Assembly (NCBI GenBank): GCA_963573305.1 | Contig: OY754327.1 | Coordinates: 145,244,855 to 145,308,854 of the forward strand | Direction of reading: 5' to 3' | DNA length: 64,000 bases | Origin: Pyrrhosoma nymphula | Lineage: Eukaryota > Arthropoda > Insecta > Odonata > Coenagrionidae | In this document: piece by piece, positions 54,801 to 64,000 of the stretch | How the letters are laid out: each line of letters opens with the position of its first letter | How positions within the stretch are numbered: position 1 is the stretch's first letter | Notes under the pieces: generated by a model | What the model was told of the DNA's origin: nothing | The model's database searches: none | The model's input: the letters and a program-made list of their open reading frames with translations, nothing else | Program-made: the position numbers and the translations under genes

Positions 54801-57330
54801 CTCAAAAAAATAATTCTTATAATAGTGACGTGGCCCGCGGAATTTTTGACGTTTGATAGAGTAACATGTTATTTCCGCTTGAATTTTAAGCAGAACCTAA
54901 ATTCAGATGAAGGAAAAACGCAGCATTTATTAGGGTCATTCTGGCCAATGTTCACAATAATCGTTCCGTACAGCTTACTTCTCATGCCTACGGTATCAGC
55001 TTTTTACTTCTTATCCTTGATAGAAGAGGTGAAATATTTAAATGACAAATACTAGATATTCCACGATAACTAAGAAACCGAGGGAAAATGAAGACATCGT
55101 TACTTATTCTCCGAGAAGTATTTTGGTACCACGTGGCATTCTTCATGAGGTTGTACGTATATATGTTAACCCTGTTATTGCTCCCTGTCCTCCTCCAAGA
55201 TTGGCTGGCTCAACGAATGTAAATGCGGGGACGTTATATGGCCAAGAATGGTTCATCGAATCAAGTAAATGTTGTGTGTGATGGGCTATCTAGTTTGACC
55301 GCAAGATACCTACCTACTTAGAATCAAATATTCAAATCGGTAGGACAGGGGAAATGAGATTCAAATCTGAGGGAAGTTGGAAAAGAAATTCAAATCAGTT
55401 GTAACGTGAAAACGAGATTCAAATCAGTTGGAAGATGGAAATGAGTTGGAATACAGCTGCCATCTTGGACTGTTTTCCTACTGTGCTCCAACTGTTTTCT
55501 GCCCAGGGTGTTTCAATTTTCAAAACAGAATCAAAGGAACTGGAAATAAGTGCATCAAACCAGTTAGAAATCATTTCCAATCGGTAGGTAAAGTGTTTTT
55601 CCTTCCTGGGGTACAGTTCTCCCCTCCGGCACAAGTTCACAGATTTATAGTCCTATTATAATACTATGCTATAGTACCTAATATACTATAGTAGGTACCG
55701 ATATAAAAGTGTCGGTACATGGGATTTCTGACCGGAATGTTCACATTGAGGTCACAATATATAGTTTTCTTGGACGAAATGACAAATACGGTCCCACATT
55801 AAAAATGAAATGCTAAATAGGTATTATGCCTTGAGTTACTTAGGAATATTGGCCAAGGTACTGGAGATACTGAAATACCAAAACTGAAGTTTCATATCAT
55901 AGGTGTTGGTAGACAGATATCGCTACTAACAATAAGATTTCTTGTTCTGTGGACAAATATTCCCTCATCACGTACGATGCTTGATGAAATATTACCGTCG
56001 ACATCAACCCAAAGGTACTTGAAAATAACATTTAGGCGTAGACTGCAGTTTACAAATATGGTTGTAGGCAGAGGAAATAGCAATTATATATTTTTTAATC
56101 ATAACTTGATTGTGACATACCAGAAATATTGATCAAGAAACGTATTGCTCAGCGTTTCGAATATTTCAACAGAGTTATCATATCACGATGTTATCATGAA
56201 ATAATTCCCTGGGACCAGTTGAAGTTGAAAATCTTCCATTGTTTAAAACTGAATATGTTTATTTTTCATGATGCCATGATTTTCGCTTTCGGAGAAATAT
56301 TGGAAGTTCGCCATCCCAAAGTAAACATTATCACTCCACCACCTCGCGCTCCTCCTCAAATTTTGCAAATAAAGAATAGGTATGCGCCATGAAAGCTTAA
56401 TTTTCACCGCCATTAAAAACGAAATAAAAATTGTGAGTAGGGGTGCAGACGCGAAGTTGTAATGGCAACGTGTGACCCCGAAGAAGTTACTACCGCGCAC
56501 AAAGGGAACAAACAAAAATTCCCAGCCGAACACCGTCTCTCTTTTTATACTTTTTGAAGTTGGTATAAGTTGTTGAACCCTGGTCGTTGGTGGGCTTTGG
56601 GCTCGGGAATTGGTCATCGACCTCCAGTCGGTCACCCACCGCTCACCTCGGAGGCGGCGTTCAATCACCTTCAAGAGTTCCCGCTAGTGAAAAGGATACG
56701 AGTTTGGAAAGTTAAGACCGGCAAAAAATACTTGGCCAATCGCGTGTCTTGCTACCTCCACGTTTAACCTTGCGCAGACCCATAACTGCCCACTTCCAAT
56801 TTTAAACTTTCCAATTTTTTTGCAGTACTTCAAACGTATTTAATTTCTAACGTTATGGTTTTACAACGTGTAAAAATTAATTTTCTAACTGCATTCCCGC
56901 GCCTTACAGTTCTGCAGGAAGGACCCAATCTCTTAACAGTGGCAAAATAAGAAAACCGTGTGACGGACATGCTTCGCCTGTCGCTTGCTTGACACCGCAC
57001 TGAAATCAAACCAATCAGAGAACGTAGCCAGAGGAAAATGTGTACTACCTAAGCCGTAAAAGTAGGAGGAGGAAGGGTGGGAGGATGAGCGAGGAATGGG
57101 ATAAAAGGAAGGAGGGGGTAGGAGGCAAACGCTTGGAGGGAGGGCAACGGTGAGGTGACCACGGTGAATCGTGCGGAGGGGGGAGGACGAGACGCGGGGA
57201 GGGGAACGAGGAAAAGAAGAGTAACAGGTATGAGGAGGAGGGGTTGGAGGTAGGTGGGCGAGGAGGAGGTGGAGAGAACTATAGGTGGGAAGCCGTCAGG
57301 TGTAAGAGAAGTAACATTAGAAACCTGCTT
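51841..57330. other. Unassigned, mostly AT-rich region
   Basis: No coding region recognised. Visible structure: a GC-richer island at 53080-53230 (CGCCCCACCCCGAG, GGACCAATCGG) that could be a promoter or CpG patch; an (AATA)n tract at 54060-54083 after AT-rich DNA; and three diverged repeats of AGATTCAAATCAGTTGGAA between 55348 and 55430. There is also a purine-rich tract (GGAGGAGG type) at 57060-57260 just upstream of the ACE-like exon. The open frames at 53725, 54825, 55042 and 56129 show no family features. Confidence 0.5.
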
Positions 57331-57365
57331 CTCTCCTCGCAACTTGGCATTCTTTATCTGCTCCC

Positions 57366-57373
57366 TATATAAG
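57366..57373 (+). promoter_or_regulatory. TATA box of the ACE-like gene
   Basis: TATATAAG lies 43 bases upstream of the start codon. Transcription would begin near 57395-57400, leaving a leader of roughly 10-15 bases, which is unusually short. A second TATATA at 57375 is a possible alternative, but it is closer still. The role is inferred from position. Confidence 0.55.
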
Positions 57374-57408
57374 CGAAGCGTCGGTATATACCCTGACCAG
57401 TTGGCGCC

Positions 57409-57765
57409 ATGTCTTTCAATTGGCTTGTGGTTTTCATCTTGGGTCTCTCGCTGTCCGTAGCTGAGGTTCCCACGGAGGAACAGTTGACGGCGTACCTCTT
57501 CGGTGACTTCGAAGAAGCCGCATCCAAGGCTTGCAACCTCCTCAACAAAGCAGAGTGGGGATATAACACTGATGTTTCCAACCCCGAAACCCTGAAAGCC
57601 CTAGAAAAGGAGACCGCTACGTTTTCAGCATTCGAGAAAGAACAATGGCTGAAATGGTTCAAAGGGCTTAAGTGGGAGAGCTTCAAGAATGAGACGGTGA
57701 GGCGGCAGATAAGGAAACTTGCGGTCCTCGGGGTGGCAGCTCTCGAGCCCGAAGAACTGGCCAAG
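57409..57765 (+). CDS. Angiotensin-converting-enzyme-like peptidase, first coding exon (partial gene)
   Basis: 119 codons ending in a GT donor at 57766. A signal peptide (MSFNWLVVFILGLSLSVA, likely cleaved before EVPT) marks a secreted protein. The mature start matches the N-terminal helices of M2-family peptidases: AYLFGDFEEAASKACNLLNK, AEWGYNTDVSNPETLKAL, then FKNETVRRQIRKLAVLGVAA and LEPEELAK. The WAYNTD-like and RRQ.K.L..LG.AAL patterns are those of insect Ance/Acer proteins and vertebrate ACE. The zinc motif HEMGH lies in later exons that I could not find before 64000, so they are probably beyond the window. The gene could instead be a truncated duplicate. Reading past the donor gives 53 more codons that lose all homology. 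Confidence 0.8.
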
Positions 57766-58517
57766 GTGAGAGACACTGATATTCATCACACTGAAGGTAG
57801 GCAAATAACGGGCGACCGAGGTCTGATGATGAGTTGTTGTTCTAAGACCGCTCTATATTCTTCGGTTTTGTCCTCAATATTGTACGGGGAACAGAGCGCT
57901 GCCAAGAATGTCTTCTTTCCGTTCTGAAATATGAGTTATATTCGCAAGTCCGTATACGTTCAATATTTTCTGGAGGTGATTGAAACGCCTGCAATCGAAT
58001 CTTAGCTGTGAAACAGGAATGGATTGAGAATTATTAAAAATATTGTAACTACTGCTAACTCTTTCGCTGTAAAATTCCCTGTGCGCTGGCTTTGTTTATT
58101 TATAACGTGCAGTCTGTGAGGAATAACGTGAGTTTATTTTATAAGTGATGTCGTAGCGTTGTGATAGTGGTGTTCAGAGTGGAGTTCAGAGTAGAGACAA
58201 AACGTTGGTTCAAAAGATATTTATTCCGAAATATATAAAAGGGAAAATCGACACTTATTTTCGAAATGTTTGTCATCCACGATTAATGGAATCTAGCGTC
58301 TGAGAGTGTGAAATAATACGGCAAAGTTCATTTTATATCTAACTGCACTGTTTTAGTAACATGATCAAATTTTAATGAAACGGGAAAAAATATTGATGTT
58401 CGGTTAAACAATTCTTTGAGAGTTCCAGTGATCTCGTACAACCCTACCGGATGTATGCCAGTCAGTGTTTATTAGTATTTGCTGTATATTTTACTGTGCG
58501 CTGAATGCAATAAAGGT

Positions 58518-58522
<5 letters not shown>
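57766..58522 (+). other. Start of ACE-like intron 1, no exon recognised
   Basis: AT-rich DNA with no further peptidase sequence. The open frame continuing to 57927 is intron read-through. Confidence 0.5.
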
Positions 58523-58548
<26 letters not shown>

Positions 58549-58579
58549 GATCAATTATATATATATATATATATATATT
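58523..58579. repeat. (TA)n palindrome
   Basis: Two (TA)n runs of about 12 repeats each are arranged around the short centre TGATCAAT, making an almost perfect palindrome. It could form a cruciform. Confidence 0.9.
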
Positions 58580-60586
58580 GATCGGCGCGCGGTTTGGCCT
58601 CCAGGAAATTCCAGCTGGACACGTTGGACGTCATTCCCCAATTGTACCACACCTCCTCCTGTGCTCTTTCACATTTAAGCTTATAATAATAAACGATGGC
58701 AATCTATTATTCTAAATTTTCCTTGTTACTCGTATCTGTCGAAATCGCATATTCTAGATAGATTCTATAGAGTTTTCCTCCAATAAATGCTATCTTAAGG
58801 TTCTTTTTTTAGAATTGAGATAACAATTAGAATGATTAGGTACGTATTATCGATAATGGCCTGGTTCTCTGCGATTTAACCTTTGGGTAGGCACTTGTTG
58901 ATATTTTTCCATGACATTAAACCAGTCCAGCTCACGCTTTAGTGGGACGATGACATATTTACATAACAAGTTTAAGTTTATTTTTATTTACATATATGCT
59001 TAAGTTACACTTTCTCGACTGTCCTTTCCATTTCATCCCACACGTGGTTAATTTAGCCGTGTAGTTTATTTCGACTCTGATAAAATGAATTTTCAAGAAA
59101 GTTTTGGAGTTAAGATCGGTTACACCATAATTTATCGTCAATCTTGAACATAAAAAACAGACAGACTTTAAGTCAAACATTAAAGAATGTAACAGCAGGC
59201 GTGAAGTTAAATGGCCTGCCATGTATGGTACGATTTTATAGTTAATCATCGAAACGCTATGTTTTAAATTGAGATATTTATAAATATATATTGTTTAGTT
59301 CAAATATATTTCAATGGTGTAGGTACATTTGCGCCCGTGTAAATGGATCGCATAACTGAACATTTGTTCGCATACGCTAAAATGAAGTAGATATGTTACT
59401 GAAGTATCGATTCCATAATATCCCCTTTTCCTATTGCATTAATATCCTGTGTATTTTCAACAATTGAGCTACTTTCTATTGCTTGTTATGGTTAAAAATA
59501 TGAATATCGGAACATAACGCCATGCTCAAGACAAATGCTTAGGTGAAATCTGGGCATCCGAAAAAGATCGGAAATAGTATTACGCTACTCTTTTCCACAT
59601 TCACTCCACTGTTTTACATCATCTCTTACAATATTTTCATTGAGAATAAGAGCCAAGTCCTAGGCTATATATTGGAGTATTGCAATGCTGTCTGAATATA
59701 TAGCACTGCTCTTGAATAATGAAAATCCGCGTAGCGTGAGTCTAGACCGGTGAAAACACCCAGTCCATGACCTTGTCATAGCTTTAAATCGTGACAAACA
59801 GCAATGGGAAAATTTACGCACGAATAATGTACGAAAACATTTAGCTGATTCTTCACCCGTCAAATATCCTCTAATTTTAAATTTAAGAGCACCTAAGGAT
59901 AGATAACCAATCGAGAGAGAGAGACTTTCGACTCGTGCTCATACTTTAGGTTCCACTTCCATGAACCAATAGGTAACCATTCCTTCCTTGAGCTGTGTAT
60001 TATATTCGTTTTGTGAAGCGATACGGATGCCAGGTATTATGTGTATTTCCATATTTCAGCATAACTATATCATTCGAATTGCTCATAATGAAGGGGGGAC
60101 AAGCCAAAATCATGGTAGAAAATTGCATGGAAGAATGAAATATGACATATATTCCTGCAGCTTTGTGGAAATTTCAAGCCAAAGTTTTCAGCTCGTCAGA
60201 AAAAAAGACTGTATTAACTTATTTTTTTCTTTCTAATGAGCTAAAACAATTGGGGAACAGCATATTATTTTTTTAAGGTTGTTATTGTTTTTGAGTTTGC
60301 TTTATTCCTAAATAATTTCTAAATTTCTATACTCTAGCTCGATTCGTAGTCACTTAAACAGGCGTCACGGATAGAGAAAAATGAAATACAGGGAACACTC
60401 AAGAGGTAGTTTCACTCATTAATCACTAGAACGGACCTATAAATCGGGATTGTTGTTACGTTATACACCTCGTAAAACACCGCAGAAGCGCGGAATATTT
60501 AGTCATAGAGATAAAATACAAACGGTTCAAGAGAAATGAGAACTTAGCCATTGAAAACGTCATCAAAATAAAATTAATAGCTCACA
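58580..60586. other. AT-rich stretch, nothing recognised
   Basis: No reading frame with recognisable homology. The minus-strand frame at 58959-59249 and the plus-strand frame at 59988-60236 look like chance frames. No repeats were noticed beyond simple AT bias. Confidence 0.5.
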
Positions 60587-61125
60587 GGCGTGCGCAGTTC
60601 CTTAGAGGGCCCTGGGCCTAAAATTTGGCTCTAGTTGCCCAGCTACGTAAAAAAATGTTCATTGGCACAGCCATTTTAGTACTAAGAATAAAAAAACTAA
60701 TAAAATATTTTCACAACAACGAACTCACGATTCAAAGACTTAATTTCTTGGTCTGTAGGCTTTTCAGTCGGAAAAGTTTTTCGCAGGAAGTGGGTATGTA
60801 GGTTTTTCGTCAGAAGCCTGGTAGATAATGATGTGGGAAGGGGAGGTGAAGATGAGAACGGTATAAGTATAGGTATCAGTGGGGAAAGGCAGGGATTTGA
60901 CAGCAACAATTTTGTCATTTCAGCGATGATTAGACGATTAGATGATTCTGTTGGTATCGAAAATTATTTGTAATCGTATTACATTTCTGCTGTTCAACTA
61001 CTCAGAATGGAACTCAACTCTGTGAAAGTTAATACTCACTGGCTTTCTGTTACAAAGGGGCCCCTCGAAAATTTTCAAAGGGGGAACGTTCCCACCCAGG
61101 TCCTCCCTAACCGTAAGCACGCATA
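60587..61125. mobile_element. Possible hAT-like element
   Basis: The left end CAGGCGTGCGCAG and the inverted right end CATATGCGTGCTTACGG share GCGTGC. Near the ends are GAGGGCCCTGGGCC and GGGGCCCCTCGAAAATTTTC, typical of GC-rich MITE ends. I could not see a clean 8-bp duplication. The call is tentative. Confidence 0.35.
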
Positions 61126-61194
61126 TGGTGTTGCTCACAAGTGTATATAATAATCTTCTTCATCTTTCAACTTCCCCTGTGATACACAAGAACG

Positions 61195-61305
61195 TGCGAA
61201 ATTCACAATAAAAAAAATCATTCCCCTGGACTGCAATTCGAACCCAGGCCTCACGAATTCGCGCTGAGTGCTTTAGATGGCAATTCTCTCATGTTTACCT
61301 TTGAC
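61195..61305 (-). mobile_element. tRNA-headed SINE, family copy 3
   Basis: On the minus strand, GAGAATTGCCATCTAAAGCA leads into GGCCTGGGTTCGAATTGCAG, and then ATTGTGAATTTCGCACG. The last stretch matches the tail of the copy at 17470. The head is diverged. Confidence 0.5.
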
Positions 61306-63441
61306 TAATGTAATTATTATATATTAAGAAGCACGTAGACGTAAGTTTAATCCAACTTATGGAGAAGTTTATAATACAAGATCCATAATACGGCGTGAAA
61401 AAATTCCCGGGATCAAATGTCAAAAACGGAGAAATAAACCGTTCTGTAGCCTCATCAGGCCACCCTCTCCGCCCGGGAATAGAGCCTTTAGATCTGAGCA
61501 TTTAGAACGTGATTGACAGGAGTGCGTTCCCATTTTAGTAACTTTGTGTACCTATTTTTAACCTCTCTGCAAATATGGATTAGGTGTCTGATCAATTAGT
61601 TGCGTATTTAAGTGAATTATTTAACCTTACTCTAAAATTCCCATTAGGAATCAAACAGTTTTCGTGTTTCTCGTTGTGATGTCCATTTACAAAACTACTC
61701 TTCATTAATTTACCTCTTCATTCGTCTTTCATTAATGCGACAGGTTATGCCCCAGATTAGGCATCTTCTTCCATTTTTTTACTGCTATACTCATGGCAAA
61801 GTAACGGCGCTTTTATCGGATATGCCGGAAAAGTTTTCCTTATATCTAAAATGCTTGCCCCTTCATGCCTTTCATGCTGATGATATGTATTGAATGGCTA
61901 CACATTCGTACGTATGCTATTGTCGCGGTTACGAATTGTCCGTTTACCAAATGTTTACGTCCGATTACCAGATGTCGCTTACGAGTTGGTTGGTTACGAG
62001 CAGACGTGACACTGATGTGAATTCACTGGAAAGATGCTGACAGACAATTCATCGATATGATATTTTCTTGTAGGTGATTTGACAGCTTCTCTAACCTGCC
62101 GCACTGGACATTTATCCAATTCTGATAGCACCCAGTGAACGACGCACGTTACACGAAAATCAGTAACATTATTATTTTCCAGGAATCTCACCAGCATGCT
62201 CGTAGAGAGACACGGGCGAAGGTTCCTGCCCGTCATTTTATAGCAAGGTGACGAAGATATTTTTGCAGCTTTGTCTCTAATCGTGTAACTAATTGACCCA
62301 GTAAATTAAATTTTTGTTCAAGTGAAGCCTTTCCGCCTGCTGATTTTCATCTTGCAATGCCCTCCGTGTTAATCACGTGAATGAATGTGACTGTCTGGGG
62401 CAAGGAGAAAGCTGATCGGCGGACTCTTGCTACCGTGTCTCCACTGAGAATACTAGCCGAAAGAGCTTCTATAAATAAATATGTCTGATTTAATTGCTTT
62501 GTCTGACTTCTTAGGCTATGAGAACCTTGCATGGTCTCACGGAGGAAGTTAAAGGCTACTTACTTAAAGTTTTCAGTGTAAATATTTTTTTAGTGTTGAT
62601 TGCGTCAGAAAGTTGGCGATCATACCCAGATGCGAATGACTAATAAGCCAAAAATACCCGGGTTTGGTGTTAACTCAATAAATCAACCAATGGACAACCA
62701 TGGGGACTACATTTTAATTTAGCAAAAGGGGATTCACTCGAATTCAACACAGGAATCGGAATTAGGTCGAAAAACAATCCACCGCCGAGAACAGAGTGGG
62801 GCTCTCCGCTAGAGAAACTAGCACGACATGTACACTACCAAGCTAATCCAATCCTCTGAAGTGTTGCAGTTTTATTCACCGTGTTACGTCTGAACTACTG
62901 CTTTCACGATTCTGCCCAAAATACGGTCCTGATGGGGACCCTCAAGTCCTTCAATCCCGATTCAATTTTTCCGATAGGCATTCGAAAATTTTACCTTAAC
63001 CCGGTTCAACCATCCATTGCTACCAGGAGCCTGCGAAAAGTTCATATTGTTATTATTCATGTGCACAAAAAACATTTAAATAATCGCGGTAATATTACCT
63101 CGCACTGAGGATTAAGGATTGGAGTGACGTTCTCTAGCTCCTTAATTTTCTCGGAAACCAAGAAAAGTATTTCCGCAACTAGGCTCACTTACGACTCGAG
63201 GAAGACTGAAGATTCTTTCATCAACATGCAAGGCTAGACTAGATATGGGGTTTGATAATAATTCGTCAATGATAAACCGTCAAGCACTATACTTTTCCTT
63301 TATTTTTCATCTTTACTAATGAATTACTTTACTTTAAATATAGAGTTGCTCTTGAGTCAGCCGCGTTTTTATCTTTGATGTGAATATTTACGTTTAGAAT
63401 GCAGATTGCTTGATTATTACCCGAAAGGAGTCTCAAGAAAT
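61306..63441. other. Unassigned AT-rich region
   Basis: No gene recognised. Open frames at 61994-62236 (minus) and 62881-63108 (plus) carry no family features. No ACE-like exon was found on the plus strand. Confidence 0.5.
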
Positions 63442-63507
63442 GCCGCAGGCTATTCTAGACTAAATTTTAGATAGCAGAAAACACGCCGCAGGCTATTCTA
63501 GACTACA
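63442..63507 (+). repeat. Direct repeat, 45-bp period
   Basis: GCCGCAGGCTATTCTAGACTA occurs at 63442 and again at 63487. A small local duplication. Confidence 0.85.
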
Positions 63508-63900
63508 CCAAAAGCAGCTTACGGCATTTTTAGAGGCATTTTACGGTAAAATGTCGCACTTAGCAATGCTAAATCCTCATGAGATACAAGTGTAGAAATG
63601 ATGGACCCGATTGCGCTTACCCTGGCCACACAGTATACGTATTTCATCCCAATGACCAAGTTACTTTTGCTAATAGCCGCAAAATGTAGTTTTTTCACTT
63701 TTACGCATAAGTAAAACACTTGTTGTGGATTATTCTTTTTTACCTAATACAGTCAATATCAATCTTACAATCGGTCCAACTAAATTCCACTCTTTTGCCG
63801 CGAAATATGGTTCACCATTTGTATGAACAAGGTTGATTGGTCCAATCTCCGTCAAAAAAAGAGAAACTAACCAAACCTATACTGAAACTAATAGGAAAAT

Positions 63901-63920
63901 AACCCTTTTTAAAAAGGGTT
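63901..63920. repeat. Perfect 20-bp palindrome
   Basis: AACCCTTTTTAAAAAGGGTT is self-complementary and continues with TAA on the right. It resembles piggyBac-MITE ends (TTAACCCTT...AAGGGTTAA), but the two ends are directly joined. Confidence 0.8.
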
Positions 63921-64000
63921 AAAGGCCGAAAATACTACCACTTGCGTGCATCCATATACATTTATTTCACATAAAATTACCAGGGGAATTATAATTCAAT

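Noticed and set aside
54825..55055. Open frame with a hydrophobic C-terminal stretch, considered as a small membrane protein
   Set aside because: No homology, no supporting splice or promoter context, and a length within chance expectation for AT-rich DNA.
63901..63925. Telomere-like (TTAACCC) or piggyBac MITE remnant
   Set aside because: It is a single 20-bp palindrome with no repeats of the unit and no interior sequence between the ends.

Overview
This window is nuclear genomic DNA of an animal, most likely an insect. Three host genes have small exons, GT-AG introns of 0.1 to 4.7 kb and AATAAA signals, and close counterparts in all animals. The surrounding mobile DNA (jockey-clade LINEs, TTAA-targeted piggyBac, hAT-like MITEs, tRNA-headed SINEs) has an arthropod look. 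The sequence alone does not fix the order or species. No bacterial features, CRISPR array or standalone tRNA gene was seen.

Host genes. (1) 463-9991, plus strand: a complete eight-exon gene for the mitochondrial glycine carrier SLC25A38, 296 aa. (2) 13147-18389, plus strand: a three-exon gene for the SPOUT-family RNA methyltransferase SPOUT1/C9orf114, 383 aa. (3) 27601-19705, minus strand: a six-exon gene for ribosome production factor 1 (RPF1, Brix domain), 310 aa. SPOUT1 and RPF1 converge tail to tail about 1.3 kb apart, and both act on RNA or ribosome biogenesis. (4) 57409-57765, plus strand: a TATA-driven first coding exon of a secreted angiotensin-converting-enzyme-like peptidase. I found no later exon before the window ends.

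Mobile DNA by region. Intron 5 of SLC25A38 holds a decayed 3.55 kb piggyBac nested at the TTAA of a foldback MITE. The SPOUT1 intron holds two hAT-type MITEs, a jockey fragment and a SINE. RPF1 introns hold two LINE fragments and a pair of inverted tRNA-headed repeats (arms of about 435 bp). From 28.7 to 46 kb the DNA is a LINE graveyard with nested MITEs. Inside it, two 434-bp inverted repeats of about 98% identity (31695-32128 and 39695-40128) enclose a nearly full-length jockey element (32741-37366) with 12-bp target-site duplications. From 46.1 to 51.7 kb there is a long-TIR foldback element, a 5S-rRNA-derived SINE with a perfect 18-bp duplication, and a 4.26 kb DNA transposon. That transposon carries the two halves of an unclassified transposase-like protein in opposite orientation.

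The stretches 51.8-57.3 kb and 57.8-64 kb are mostly AT-rich and hold no coding sequence I can recognise apart from the ACE-like exon. The most notable items are the 5S SINE landing in the tip of a DNA transposon, the 434-bp inverted-repeat structure, the split transposase, the intronic inverted SINE pair that would make a long RNA hairpin, and a 41-bp perfect hairpin inside a 12-bp-duplication insertion.
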